64,000 bases of DNA from Natronolimnobius sp. AArcel1 (GTDB lineage: Archaea; Halobacteriota; Halobacteria; Halobacteriales; Natrialbaceae), in the NCBI RefSeq assembly GCF_011043775.1, contig NZ_JAAKXY010000005.1, forward strand, positions 1-64,000, in the 5' to 3' direction. Of this stretch, positions 8,190-16,703 are shown piece after piece. The notes below the pieces were generated by a model. The model was not told where the DNA came from. It saw nothing but the letters and a program-made list of their open reading frames with translations, and did not search any database. Made by a program: the position numbers and the translations under genes. Numbering within the stretch: the first letter of the stretch is position 1; every line of letters begins with the position of its first letter.

Positions 8190-9836
8190 TTATTCTGCGA
8201 GTCGTTCGTACACCGGCTGTTCGGCCGGTTCTGATTCGGTCGTGAGCCTCGAGACAGTCTTGCCGACGGCTTGGAGGCTGGCCGTCTGTTCTTCGCTCGC
8301 AGCCGCAACCGACTCTGTGGCCTCGGCGACGTCGTCGGCCGTCGTCGACAGTTCCTCGACCAAGTCAGCGATTGACTCGACACTGTGAGCCTGCTGATCG
8401 GCCGCTGCCGAGACATCGTCCATTCCTGTCGCAGTCGATCTGGCGGCCTCGTGGATTTCCTCGAAGGAATCGACCGTCCCGCGGATCTGATTACCTCCAG
8501 CGTCGACCCGCTCAACGGCCTCATCAGCTGCTTTGATCGTTTCCTCGGCGTCCGTCGCAACATCCTCGACTGCTCGTTCGATTGCCGACAGGTCTGCCCG
8601 CGTTTGTTCGGCGAACGAGCCTACCTCGGTCGCGATGACCTCAAGGGCCTCAATCGCAGTTTCGCCATCGGACCTCGAGGATTCGATCCGGGCGTTCTTG
8701 GCGAGGATCGTCGTTCGAGTCGTCAGTTCGTCGAGACGGTCAACGGTTTCATCAATCTCCTCGAGGCGCTCTTCGAGCGTTGCGGCCGCGCTCGAGACGC
8801 GGTCGACGGCATCCTCAATCGCCACAAGTTCCGAGAGTGCCTTGTCTGCCGCCTTTGAACCGTCAGCGGCGAGCCGTTCGGTTCGTTCGCTCTCCCGGCG
8901 AACCTCATCGGAGACGCTCGCGACCTCTTCGACCGCTGCGGAGACCTCACCGAGTTCACCCGCGACGTGGTCAACCGCCGTCGCCTGTTCGGCGGTGCGC
9001 TCCCCGATCCGCTGTGCGCGATTCGAAATCATTTCGCTCGCCTCGTGGAGTTCCGCAACCGGGTTCTCGACGTCGGTTTCGACTTCCCTGGCGAGTTGTT
9101 CTCGTCGGTCAATTTCGTTCTCGAGGCGTCCGGCATATGCATCAACGTACGTATCGGTCGCAACCTGCATGTCGAGGTTGATGATTCGGAGGAGCGAGAG
9201 AACGTCCATCATCCCGTCGTCGATTGCTCCGCGAACGGTTCGCTCGAAGGACTCGTCGAGTCCGTCGGCGGTGTCGTCTTCGGTTTCGAATCCCAACGCG
9301 CCAGCGAGCCGTTCCATCCCGCTAGTTGGTCCCTCGGCGTCGTACTCTTGGGCCCATTCCTCGATCGCTTCGACCACCTGATTCTGGATTCGCTCGTTCA
9401 GCTGTGGCAAGAGTAAATCGTAGTAGACGCCGTACTGGCCGACGTAGTGTTTTAGGGGCATGTCAAGCATCTCGTGCAGCTTGCCGATGCGGGCACGGTT
9501 TCTGAAGTACTCGCGATCATACTCACCCGCCGCAAGTGACACCAGATACGCTCGCTGGGTTTGTTTCAACCCGTCGAAATTCTTTGTCGAGCGTCCGATG
9601 ACGTCTCGAGTTTGCTCGTATTGCAAGAGATTGTCGTAGAAGTCGTCGGCAATCCGTTCCTGATTCCGCCGAAGTAACGGCTCGAGATCAGAAAGTCGCC
9701 GTTCGTCTGTCTCATCAAAGCCGATGAATTGCTTTCGCCAGTCGATCTCATTCTCCGTGAGCCCGATACGCTCGACGAGTTCGTCGGCATCGAGATACGG
9801 ATTCAATCCACCCTGGCCAAAGGACTGGTCGGACAT
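8190..9836 (-). CDS. hemAT: HemAT-type globin-coupled methyl-accepting transducer
   Basis: 548 residues, soluble. Residues about 20-180 form a sensor globin; His121 in the IGKLHEMLDMP segment is the expected proximal haem ligand, followed by KHYVGQYGVYY. A coiled linker leads to a long methyl-accepting chemotaxis signalling domain (about 260-530), with the hairpin tip around TILAKNARIESSRSDGE, where other transducers have an A-rich version of the same motif. There are no transmembrane helices, as expected for this cytoplasmic aerotaxis receptor, which binds O2 and passes the signal to CheA/CheW. No che genes are nearby. The gene stands alone; upstream lies the structured repeat at 9941-10023. 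Confidence 0.9.
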   Translation of the reverse strand: MSDQSFGQGGLNPYLDADELVERIGLTENEIDWRKQFIGFDETDERRLSDLEPLLRRNQERIADDFYDNLLQYEQTRDVIGRSTKNFDGLKQTQRAYLVSLAAGEYDREYFRNRARIGKLHEMLDMPLKHYVGQYGVYYDLLLPQLNERIQNQVVEAIEEWAQEYDAEGPTSGMERLAGALGFETEDDTADGLDESFERTVRGAIDDGMMDVLSLLRIINLDMQVATDTYVDAYAGRLENEIDRREQLAREVETDVENPVAELHEASEMISNRAQRIGERTAEQATAVDHVAGELGEVSAAVEEVASVSDEVRRESERTERLAADGSKAADKALSELVAIEDAVDRVSSAAATLEERLEEIDETVDRLDELTTRTTILAKNARIESSRSDGETAIEALEVIATEVGSFAEQTRADLSAIERAVEDVATDAEETIKAADEAVERVDAGGNQIRGTVDSFEEIHEAARSTATGMDDVSAAADQQAHSVESIADLVEELSTTADDVAEATESVAAASEEQTASLQAVGKTVSRLTTESEPAEQPVYERLAE

Positions 9837-9940
9837 ACGAGGTGAACTTGTTCGACGCTGACTTTAAGACCGATTCTAGTTTCCAGACGATAGAAATACC
9901 CCTAATCATGAGGGACCGTCACTACTCTCGCTGTTAGAAG

Positions 9941-10023
9941 ATAGTAGCCACTGACAGTCAGTGCACACCTACTCGCACGATGGCTGTGCCAGTAGTGTGT
10001 ACACAGTTTCAGTTGTTACTATA
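9941..10023. repeat. 83-base MITE-like structured repeat, copy 1
   Basis: It begins atagtagccactgacagt and ends cagttgttactata. The ends are imperfect inverted repeats (tatagta-c-actga). The interior folds into a long hairpin, with paired segments GTG/CAC, ACAC/GTGT, CTACT/AGTAG and GCAC/GTGC. A second copy with the same ends lies at 33042-33124, where the interior stem has changed at both strands together. This copy sits between the HemAT gene and the DUF4397 gene, about 100 bases from each start. It is not coding. Confidence 0.8.
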
Positions 10024-10136
10024 GAACGGGCCGGCTTCGGCGGGTGTTACTTCAACGCTCTCGAGGGTCGGAACTGCATCGGCCTCCGCCTGCAAGTGGT
10101 AGCACTATTACCGATATCGTCGTTCATGACACCCGC

Positions 10137-11012
10137 ATGACTGAAAATGGCGTGAGTCGACGGCGAATGATACAGATCGGTAGCGGCTTCGTGGTGGTCA
10201 GTGGCCTCGGAGGTACCACGGCCGCCTCGAGTGACCACGAACCGACCGACCAGCCGACCGATACCGGCTTCCAGACTCGAGTGGCACACCTCTCACCCGA
10301 CGCACCCGACATCGACATCTACGTCGACGGAGAGCAGGTCCGCGAGGGCATCCCGTACGGGACGGTCACCGACTACCGCGACCTCCCGCCTGGCACGTAC
10401 ACGATTCAGGTCGTTCCCGCCGGTGAAGACCCAGCCGACGCAGTGCTGGAAGAGACCGTCGAGGTCGACGACGAGGACCCTACCGTCGACGGTCTCCTCG
10501 CAGTGATCGGCGAAGTGGCCGCCGAAAACCAGCCCCTCGAGGCACTGTTTCTCGACGATGACAACAGCCCGGTCGATCCGAGTACCGCTCGGGTTCGCGT
10601 CCTTCACGCTTCACCCGATGCGCCTGCGGTGGACGTCGTCGCCGGTGAAAATGGGGACGCACTGTTCGAGAACGTCGGGTTCGGCGAATCCGGTTACGTC
10701 GAAGTCCCGGAAGGCGAGTATACACTGGACATCTATCCCGCGGGTGACCGAGAGACCAGCGTCTTCGAAGTCGACGTGTCCCTCGCCGGTGGAACCGTCT
10801 ACTCCGCGTTCGCGATTGGCTACCTCGAGCCGGAGGGGGCACCTGCCGATGAACCGTTCGAGATCCTCCTCACGGAGGATTCCCTCCCAGACGAAGAGGA
10901 CGTTGAACCGGACGAAGAGACGCCTGAAGAAGACGAGCCGGAGAAAGAGCCTGAAGAGGAACTGAAAGAAGACGAACCAGAGAAAAACGAGACAGAGAAG
11001 AAGGCTACGTGA
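10137..11012 (+). CDS. Tat-exported protein with two DUF4397 repeats
   Basis: 291 residues from ATG 10137 (MTENGVSRRRMIQIGSG). The start was chosen because the twin-arginine signal SRRRMIQ, with its hydrophobic stretch ending near GGTTAAS, then lies at the extreme N-terminus. Two tandem beta-sandwich domains follow, each opening with an RV(A/L)H-SPDAP segment (about residues 45 and 160) and a PAGE or PAGD turn; this is the DUF4397 signature of extracellular proteins. The C-terminal 50 residues are a Glu/Pro/Lys-rich tail of repeated EPE-like units with no membrane anchor, so the protein is probably secreted or loosely wall-associated. The function of DUF4397 is unknown. The preceding 110 bases carry the promoter; the repeat at 9941-10023 lies just upstream. 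Confidence 0.88.
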   Translation: MTENGVSRRRMIQIGSGFVVVSGLGGTTAASSDHEPTDQPTDTGFQTRVAHLSPDAPDIDIYVDGEQVREGIPYGTVTDYRDLPPGTYTIQVVPAGEDPADAVLEETVEVDDEDPTVDGLLAVIGEVAAENQPLEALFLDDDNSPVDPSTARVRVLHASPDAPAVDVVAGENGDALFENVGFGESGYVEVPEGEYTLDIYPAGDRETSVFEVDVSLAGGTVYSAFAIGYLEPEGAPADEPFEILLTEDSLPDEEDVEPDEETPEEDEPEKEPEEELKEDEPEKNETEKKAT

Positions 11013-11252
11013 CACTTCCGACTGCCGGCCGTGGAAAATTCTCGCTGCCATGGGGTAGTGAGTGTATTCACACAGGTACAGCCGAACATATGAGCAACTG
11101 CGACACGTTTGCGATGTTCGAAGCACTCACAGCGATACGAGTGAGGTGAGAGGAGAGCAGACGCGCAGGAACGCCACCGAGTTTCCCGTCGACGTCGTCG
11201 TATCGGCCGTTCAGCGGTGGTGCCCGATCGAGATACATCGGATGGGAGCGCC

Positions 11253-12377
11253 TCAGCGATCTGCTTTCTCGAAGGGGAAGACGTACTCCCAGTCGTCTTT
11301 CATACTGGTGACGACCCAGCCCCGCTCCGCTGCGACGTCGATAAATGGCTGGGCAGACTCGTCGACCACCTCACCTGTTAGGTCTTCGTCCATACTATAG
11401 GCATACTCACGCTCGGCGTCGTCATGGTTAACCAGCAGGCACAGCCGGGGACCATCCCCTGCATCGGCCCACTCGAGCATCTCGCGGTCTCCGACGTAGT
11501 TGCCGAACGCCGCGATGGGTTGCCTGCCGATGAACGTGTGGATACCCATTGGTTTGCCCTCCTCGTCGTCGACGAAATCGACCTCCGGCAGCTTGACCAG
11601 CACCGGCTCGCCGTCCCGGATCTCGTAGCGAGTCTTCCCGGTCGAGCCGACCACCTGCTCTGGCGGGATCCCGTAGGTCGCTTCGCTCATCTGTCGCATG
11701 AACTCGACGCCACCGCCGGAGACGATGAACGTCTCGAACTCGTTCGCCCGCAGAAACGAGAGCAGTTCCAGCATCGGCTGATAGGCCAGTTCCGTGTAGC
11801 GCCGGTCGAAACGCGGATGGCGCGCAGTATCCAGCCAGTCGGTCACGATCTCCGCGAACTCTGCTGTGGTCATTCCGGCGTGCGTGGCAGCGAGCAGTTC
11901 GACGATCTCTTGCTGATCCATCGCCACCAGCGTCTCGAGGTCGTTCTCTAGTGCCGCCTGGTAGGGTTGTTCGTCCTCCCACTCCGGGTGCTGAGGGGCC
12001 AGCTCTTGTATTCTGTCCGCTGTAAAGGCGAGCTGGGCGTACACTGGCCGCTCGACCCACAGCGTGCCGTCGTTGTCGAACGTGGCGATGCGCTCAGCGG
12101 GTGGTACGAAGCCGGGGGAGTCTGGCGTGGTCACTTCCTCGACGAACGTGAGGATGGCCTGCTTGGTCTGGCCGTCGTTCCAGGACGGAAGCACCTCAGC
12201 GGTCTCGTTTCGACTCAGGTGGGCGTTCGCACTCGGATCGGCTCGCTGGGCCGTGGCGCTACCGGCGCCCAGCGCGAGCAGTCCGGCGAGGCCCGCCCCG
12301 CGAACTGTGGCGCGGCGGGTTGCTCGCAGCGGTTCGAAGTCCGATTCCGCCGTCGTGTCTGGTTGTTCGTTGCTCAT
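11253..12377 (-). CDS. Tat-exported HAD-superfamily phosphatase-like protein
   Basis: 374 residues from ATG 12377 (MSNEQPDTT). A further Met 17 codons upstream is rejected because this start matches the start context of the DUF1254 gene at 14126. The N-terminus carries ATRRATVRGAGLAGL followed by a small apolar stretch ending GSATA, a likely Tat signal. HAD motif I is ATFDNDGTLW (Asp nucleophile and Asp two residues on). Motif II is in FETFIVSGGGVEF, and motif IV acidic residues are near FGNYVGDREML. The family is the phosphoserine-phosphatase-like HAD group, so a secreted phosphomonoesterase is likely; the substrate is unknown. The promoter region is a near duplicate of the one in front of the DUF1254 gene, so the two are probably co-regulated. 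Confidence 0.85.
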   Translation of the reverse strand: MSNEQPDTTAESDFEPLRATRRATVRGAGLAGLLALGAGSATAQRADPSANAHLSRNETAEVLPSWNDGQTKQAILTFVEEVTTPDSPGFVPPAERIATFDNDGTLWVERPVYAQLAFTADRIQELAPQHPEWEDEQPYQAALENDLETLVAMDQQEIVELLAATHAGMTTAEFAEIVTDWLDTARHPRFDRRYTELAYQPMLELLSFLRANEFETFIVSGGGVEFMRQMSEATYGIPPEQVVGSTGKTRYEIRDGEPVLVKLPEVDFVDDEEGKPMGIHTFIGRQPIAAFGNYVGDREMLEWADAGDGPRLCLLVNHDDAEREYAYSMDEDLTGEVVDESAQPFIDVAAERGWVVTSMKDDWEYVFPFEKADR

Positions 12378-12465
12378 GGCTCGTGTCTTTCTGAGTGTCC
12401 CACTGCAGCAGTGGACCGACTCAGACAACCCACGTCAGCATCTTATATAAATCAGCACCGACATT
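12371..12465 (-). promoter_or_regulatory. Promoter and leader of the HAD gene, duplicated at 14120-14217
   Basis: It contains a TATA box (ttatataa on the plus strand, 12443-12450) and a short leader to the ATG at 12377. The leader, the start codon and the first codons (Met-Ser-Asn-Glu) match the region before the DUF1254 gene almost base for base, with scattered substitutions and small gaps. The expected transcription start is about 25-27 bases inside the TATA box, giving a leader of about 40 bases. Confidence 0.7.
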
Positions 12466-12668
12466 TGAGAATAATATCAACACGTGAGGATAGTATTAGA
12501 TTGATAACTATCTCCGACTTCCCGAGCGCTCACAACTATCAGTGTGTGCTACATTCGAGCCGTCTATTCAGCAGACGCTGACCGAACTCCAGATCCGCTG
12601 ACAAAAACGGCGTGCTGGATACAGAAAATGCAAGATAACGGTCTAGTCGGGGATGACGGTAAAAGCGA

Positions 12669-14126
12669 TCACTCCTCCGCAGGGACGACTTCGGGCATGT
12701 CGTAGGACCCGTCGACCAGCGACCAGTGGGGGCCGAAGAACCGCGCTGTAAAGCGCATGCCTCCGTCGGGAGCTGGCAGCCAGTTCGTCGCCTGCTCGGG
12801 ATCGTCCGGTTCCTCGTATTGTACGTAAATGACGAGTTCGTTGGCCTCGGTGTGCAACAGTCCTTCTTCGAGCATATAGCTGTTGATGCTGTACCGGTCG
12901 AGGTCGTTCTCGACGAAGTAGCCCTGCGCATCGTAGATTGGAACCTCCCAGAACTCGGTGACTGGCGGCAGGTCATCGAGGTCGAACGTGATGGTGTACC
13001 GGTTCGATCCGTCCAGTGGGTCGCCGTTCGCGTCGGTGAATATGATCCCACCGATGTGAGACGCGGGCGAGTCGGGGCCCGCGAAACCGAAGTCGGCCAT
13101 GGCAGCCCGGGTCAACCAGTCGGTTCTGAAGTCCCCCGTGTTCTGAATAACGTTCCAGCCATTCATGTCAACCATGATGTCGCTGTTACCCTCCACGACG
13201 GCGGCTCTGACGCGCTCGAACCCGCTCTCGAACCCACCGGTCAGCGCCTCCTGGACGTCGGTCTCGAGGGCTGACCAGTCGAACTCCAGACCCGGGCCGA
13301 TTCCGACCTGCTCCAGCCGCTCGAGCATCGCAGCCTCCTTTCGGGAGTCGTCAATGAGCGACATGCTCGGGTCGTTCAGGACGAGGTTGAGGAGGGTGAA
13401 GAAGTCCGCTGCGGTCTGATTTTCGACCTGCTGTGCTGTGAGTTCCGTCATTCGCGGGATCGTCTCGTAGTCGCCGGGGACGACTGACTGTTCCGCTCGC
13501 GGCACGCTCGAGCGGTCGTTTTCGAGCCACTCGCTAAGCGGGGTGATGGTCGTCTGTGCCTGCAGGTCGTTGACGTACGCGATCTCGGATTCGTCCGTGG
13601 GATCGCCCAGCGCGTACCGAACGTTCGTAAACAGCGTATTCGTTCTTGCCTGGACGACGTCGGTCGCGGCGAAGTCGTCTGGAATCTCGCCCTCGTAGTC
13701 GTCCGGCAGGATCAGGTACGATCGCGCGTCAGTGCCGTTGAACTGATTCCCGGCGTAGAGGGGAAACATTCCATACTGGTTCATCAACTGGAGCGAAAAG
13801 TAGCGGTCGGTAACCTCGGGCATCTCGATGACGATGGGGCCGTCCTGCAGGTCGAGGGCGCCCATTGCGTATAGGGTGGTGGCGTTCGGAGTGACGACAG
13901 CCGTGAAGTCGGCCGTTATCGGTCGGCCCTCGTTGGGGTAGTACAACCGATTGACGCCCACGAAGAAGTTGCTGTCCTCTTTCTGCGTGTAGTTGAAGCG
14001 CGTCACGTAGTAGATGACCTGCTGGAGTCCGTAGCGGTAGGCATCTTCTGCGATCGATACTACACTGCTATCCGTATCGCTTTCCTGACTACCTTCTGTC
14101 GTCGTGTGGTTTGTTTCGTTGCTCAT
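12669..14126 (-). CDS. DUF1254/DUF1214 domain protein
   Basis: 485 residues, start ATG 14126 (MSNETNHTT). The N-terminal DUF1254 region (about 25-170) has YRYGLQQVIYYVTRFN and the VVTPNATTLYAMGALDLQDGP segment. The C-terminal DUF1214 region (about 370-480) includes the YTITFDLDDLPPVTEFWEVP-type segment and RFTARFFGP. The two domains occur together in bacteria and archaea and are described only as conserved, usually exported, proteins of unknown function. Here no clear signal peptide is visible. Its promoter and first codons are near duplicates of those of the HAD gene downstream, and both genes point the same way, suggesting a tandem pair under one control. Confidence 0.88.
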   Translation of the reverse strand: MSNETNHTTTEGSQESDTDSSVVSIAEDAYRYGLQQVIYYVTRFNYTQKEDSNFFVGVNRLYYPNEGRPITADFTAVVTPNATTLYAMGALDLQDGPIVIEMPEVTDRYFSLQLMNQYGMFPLYAGNQFNGTDARSYLILPDDYEGEIPDDFAATDVVQARTNTLFTNVRYALGDPTDESEIAYVNDLQAQTTITPLSEWLENDRSSVPRAEQSVVPGDYETIPRMTELTAQQVENQTAADFFTLLNLVLNDPSMSLIDDSRKEAAMLERLEQVGIGPGLEFDWSALETDVQEALTGGFESGFERVRAAVVEGNSDIMVDMNGWNVIQNTGDFRTDWLTRAAMADFGFAGPDSPASHIGGIIFTDANGDPLDGSNRYTITFDLDDLPPVTEFWEVPIYDAQGYFVENDLDRYSINSYMLEEGLLHTEANELVIYVQYEEPDDPEQATNWLPAPDGGMRFTARFFGPHWSLVDGSYDMPEVVPAEE

Positions 14127-14217
14127 GGCTCGTGCCTCTCTAAGTGGCCCACAGCAGCAATTGGGACCGACTCACACGTTCACACACCAGCATTCCATAT
14201 AATTCGGTGCCGATACT
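14120..14217 (-). promoter_or_regulatory. Promoter and leader of the DUF1254 gene, duplicate of 12371-12465
   Basis: A TATA-like box (catataat, 14196-14203 on the plus strand) and the leader up to ATG 14126 align with the HAD promoter. Shared blocks include cgttgctcatggctcgtg, gaccgactca and cagcat followed by the TATA box. Similarity fades beyond about 14217. Confidence 0.7.
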
Positions 14218-14392
14218 CGAGAAGGATTTCATGGCACGATGATAGTGATCGATGGATGACTATCACTGAATTCTCGATCGACTACCTGATTCTGTAGTGA
14301 CCGACCACGGACCGTTGTTCGTGCTTCACTCGCGCCTTCTATTCGCGTCGTGATTACCACCGCGTGAACGGTGTACTCGTTCATTTCGGCCT

Positions 14393-14632
14393 TCAGCGAC
14401 AGCGCTGGCTAGCAATAGCAACAATCGCCTTTGCAAGAGCGGGGTATAATGTCGGTGGAACGTGTATTCGGACGAAGTCTCCATGAGTACAGTTAACAAT
14501 CACCAACTCTCGGCCCGTGGTGTTCCAATCGACGTCAGCCATAGCCGTGAGCCGGAACTCTCGAGTGTCGACGAACAGGCCGCGATCCCGCGTGTACTCC
14601 TCGAACGATGAACTTCCTGGTGATTCTCCCAC
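14393..14632 (-). CDS. Doubtful small protein, or antisense of a small leader ORF
   Basis: A 79-residue frame on the minus strand with a plausible acidic composition and a GRELVIVNCTHGDFVRIHVP segment; I know no family for it. Its start overlaps the start of the plus-strand membrane protein at 14608. Competing with it on the plus strand is a 42-codon frame, ATG 14483 to TGA 14609-14611, whose stop overlaps the membrane-protein start as ATGA, the usual coupled arrangement. Codon third positions do not decide between them. At most one is likely real. Confidence 0.35.
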   Translation of the reverse strand: MGESPGSSSFEEYTRDRGLFVDTREFRLTAMADVDWNTTGRELVIVNCTHGDFVRIHVPPTLYPALAKAIVAIASQRCR

Positions 14633-15222
14633 TGGTATTCGTTATGATCGCTGGGCCACAAATCCTCAGCGCCATCTTTCTGGCCACGAGCGAGGACTGG
14701 CGGCGGAATTCGGCCGCGTTCGTCTTCGGCGCCTCCCTCTCAATCAGTCTCGTCGTCACGCTCGCGTATTATCTCGGCAGTGGCGTTCGTCAGGGCGGGT
14801 CGAACCGCATGCTGCAACTGCTCGTGCTCGTCATTCTCCTCGCCGCGATGGTGAACGTCTACCTGAAGCGTGAGCAATCGGAGCCGCCAACGTGGATGGG
14901 GAAACTCGAGACCGCGACCCCGAAGTTCTCGTTCCAACTGGGATTCCTGCTGATGGGGTTCTTTCCGACCGACATTCTCACGTCGATCACCGTCGGGACC
15001 TACCTCGCGAGTCACGGCGATCCGCTTTGGCACGCAACCGGGTTTGTCTTACTGACGCTACTGTTTCTGGCCGTTCCATCGCTATCCCTGGTTATGATCG
15101 GCGACCGTGCGGAGACGATCCTTCCGAAGGTTCGCACGTGGATAAACACACATTCGTGGATCGTGAGCGAAATCGTGATCCTCATCTTTGTCGTGATCAC
15201 GATCAACAACATCGTCGGGTGA
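14608..15222 (+). CDS. GAP/Sap family integral membrane protein
   Basis: 204 residues, almost entirely hydrophobic, with about six membrane helices. The pattern is a first helix starting at the Met (MNFLVILPLVFVMIAGPQIL), a charged SEDWRRNS loop, a central KFSFQLGFLLMGFFPTDI segment and a terminal helix. This fits the GAP family (named from the mycobacterial Sap/GAP lipid-export proteins), which is related to LysE-like exporters. The substrate is not readable. The start overlaps a 42-codon frame as ATGA. The gene stands between the DUF1254 gene and a solute-binding lipoprotein and has no obvious partner. Confidence 0.8.
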   Translation: MNFLVILPLVFVMIAGPQILSAIFLATSEDWRRNSAAFVFGASLSISLVVTLAYYLGSGVRQGGSNRMLQLLVLVILLAAMVNVYLKREQSEPPTWMGKLETATPKFSFQLGFLLMGFFPTDILTSITVGTYLASHGDPLWHATGFVLLTLLFLAVPSLSLVMIGDRAETILPKVRTWINTHSWIVSEIVILIFVVITINNIVG

Positions 15223-15365
15223 CTCTCTATCACAGGCAATAACGACCGTCGCGGTCGGCACTGAGACGGTATTGTCGACGATCCCGAGTACAGGTTAAGG
15301 TCGAAGAAACTCACGTTAACCGCCGGAAAGCTACTTTGCGAACTTTGTGGGGAGTTCGAGTGGAA

Positions 15366-16694
15366 ATGTCGCGAAGATCTAACGCTAGTGGACAGGAGCG
15401 CCGGAGCACGAACCGTCGACGGTTTTTGAAAGCGACCGGAGGAGCGGGCGTCGCCGGCCTTGCAGGCTGTCTGGGTGGCGAGTCGACGGCAACCGCCACC
15501 ACTTCCGAGGCTGACGATAGCAGCGACGAAGACGACGGGGGTGACGAGACGCCGACGGACACGATCACGCTCGGCGGATCGATGAGTCTCTCCGGCGACC
15601 TCTCCGACCTCGGACGGCTGTATGCGGACGCGTACGAACTGACCATAGAGCGGATCAACAACGCCGGCGGCGTCGAGGCAGGCGACGGGACCACCTACGA
15701 CCTCGAGTTGGTCCTGCGAGACGACGAGAGCGACCCCTCGAGGAGCGAAGCTATCTACCAGGACCTTGTTGACCAGGCGGAGATCGACTACCTGGTGGGG
15801 CCGTACTCGAGCGGAATTACATTGCCGGCCAGTGACGTCGCGGCGAACGCCGAGCGGCCGATGGTTGCGGGTGGTGGCGCTAGCACACAGATATTCGAGC
15901 GTGGAAACGAGTGGATTTTCAGCCTGTTACCGACCGCCGACACCTACGCCACTACGAGCATCGAGATGGCGATGGCGCAGCCAGATCCACCATCATCGGC
16001 GGCGATCCTGGCCAAAGCGGATCCGTTCAACCAGGACGTTGCGGAGGGCGCACGCGGAAATCTGCAGTCGGCGGGAGTTGACATCGTCGTCGACGAGACG
16101 ATCCCGGATGAGACGACCGACATCTCGACGTATCTCGCGCTCGTCGAGGATACCGACGCGGACGTGCTCCTCCTGTGCGGCTATCAGGACGACGTGGTGA
16201 TCGCGGCCGAGCAACTGGCGAGTGAGAACGTCGACGTCAACATGGCGTGGGCACCGGGCGGCAACCTCACTGACTCGTTTAGAGAACAGACCGGAGAGAA
16301 CGCCGACTACTGGTATGGCCCGTCGCCGTGGGTACCTACCGTCGACTCCGCGGACGACGTCTTCGGGTCGACGAGCGAGTTTATCTCGGCCATCGAGGGC
16401 GAGTACGGGTACGAACTCACCTATCACAGTGCGGCAGCCAGCGCCGTCGTCCAGACGTTCCAGCGTGCGTTCATGGCCGTCGACGAGCTGACCCCGAGGA
16501 CCGTACGTGACGCCATCCGCGAGACTCAGTTCGAGAGTCTCTACGGGGCCGTTCAGTTCGACGAGGACGGCACCATCCCGAGAGAGATGGTCGTCAATCA
16601 GTGGCAGCCAGACACAGGCAGGCAACTCGTGTGGCCGGAGGAGATCAGCGAAGCTGATCCTATCTACCCGGCACCGACCTGGGATGAGCGATAG
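15366..16694 (+). CDS. Solute-binding lipoprotein, branched-chain amino acid/amide type (type 1 fold)
   Basis: 442 residues from ATG 15366. A Tat lipoprotein signal is clear: RRRFLKATGGAGVAGLAGC, with the lipobox Cys near residue 36, then an acidic Thr/Asp-rich linker. The mature domain starts with ITLGGSMSLSGDLSDLG and continues with the VGPYSSGITLPASDVAANAE segment, characteristic of LivJ/AmiC-like periplasmic-binding proteins. No LivHMGF permease or ATPase genes are present. Only 9 bases separate its stop from the GTG of a cation:proton antiporter, so the pair may be one operon. Either the permease is encoded elsewhere or the protein works as a sensor. Confidence 0.85.
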   Translation: MSRRSNASGQERRSTNRRRFLKATGGAGVAGLAGCLGGESTATATTSEADDSSDEDDGGDETPTDTITLGGSMSLSGDLSDLGRLYADAYELTIERINNAGGVEAGDGTTYDLELVLRDDESDPSRSEAIYQDLVDQAEIDYLVGPYSSGITLPASDVAANAERPMVAGGGASTQIFERGNEWIFSLLPTADTYATTSIEMAMAQPDPPSSAAILAKADPFNQDVAEGARGNLQSAGVDIVVDETIPDETTDISTYLALVEDTDADVLLLCGYQDDVVIAAEQLASENVDVNMAWAPGGNLTDSFREQTGENADYWYGPSPWVPTVDSADDVFGSTSEFISAIEGEYGYELTYHSAAASAVVQTFQRAFMAVDELTPRTVRDAIRETQFESLYGAVQFDEDGTIPREMVVNQWQPDTGRQLVWPEEISEADPIYPAPTWDER

Positions 16695-16703
16695 GACGTA
16701 CCA

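Noticed and set aside
11424-11951. 175-codon plus-strand frame antisense to the HAD gene
   Set aside because: Complement of a clear HAD-family coding frame; composition not haloarchaeal-like and no promoter.
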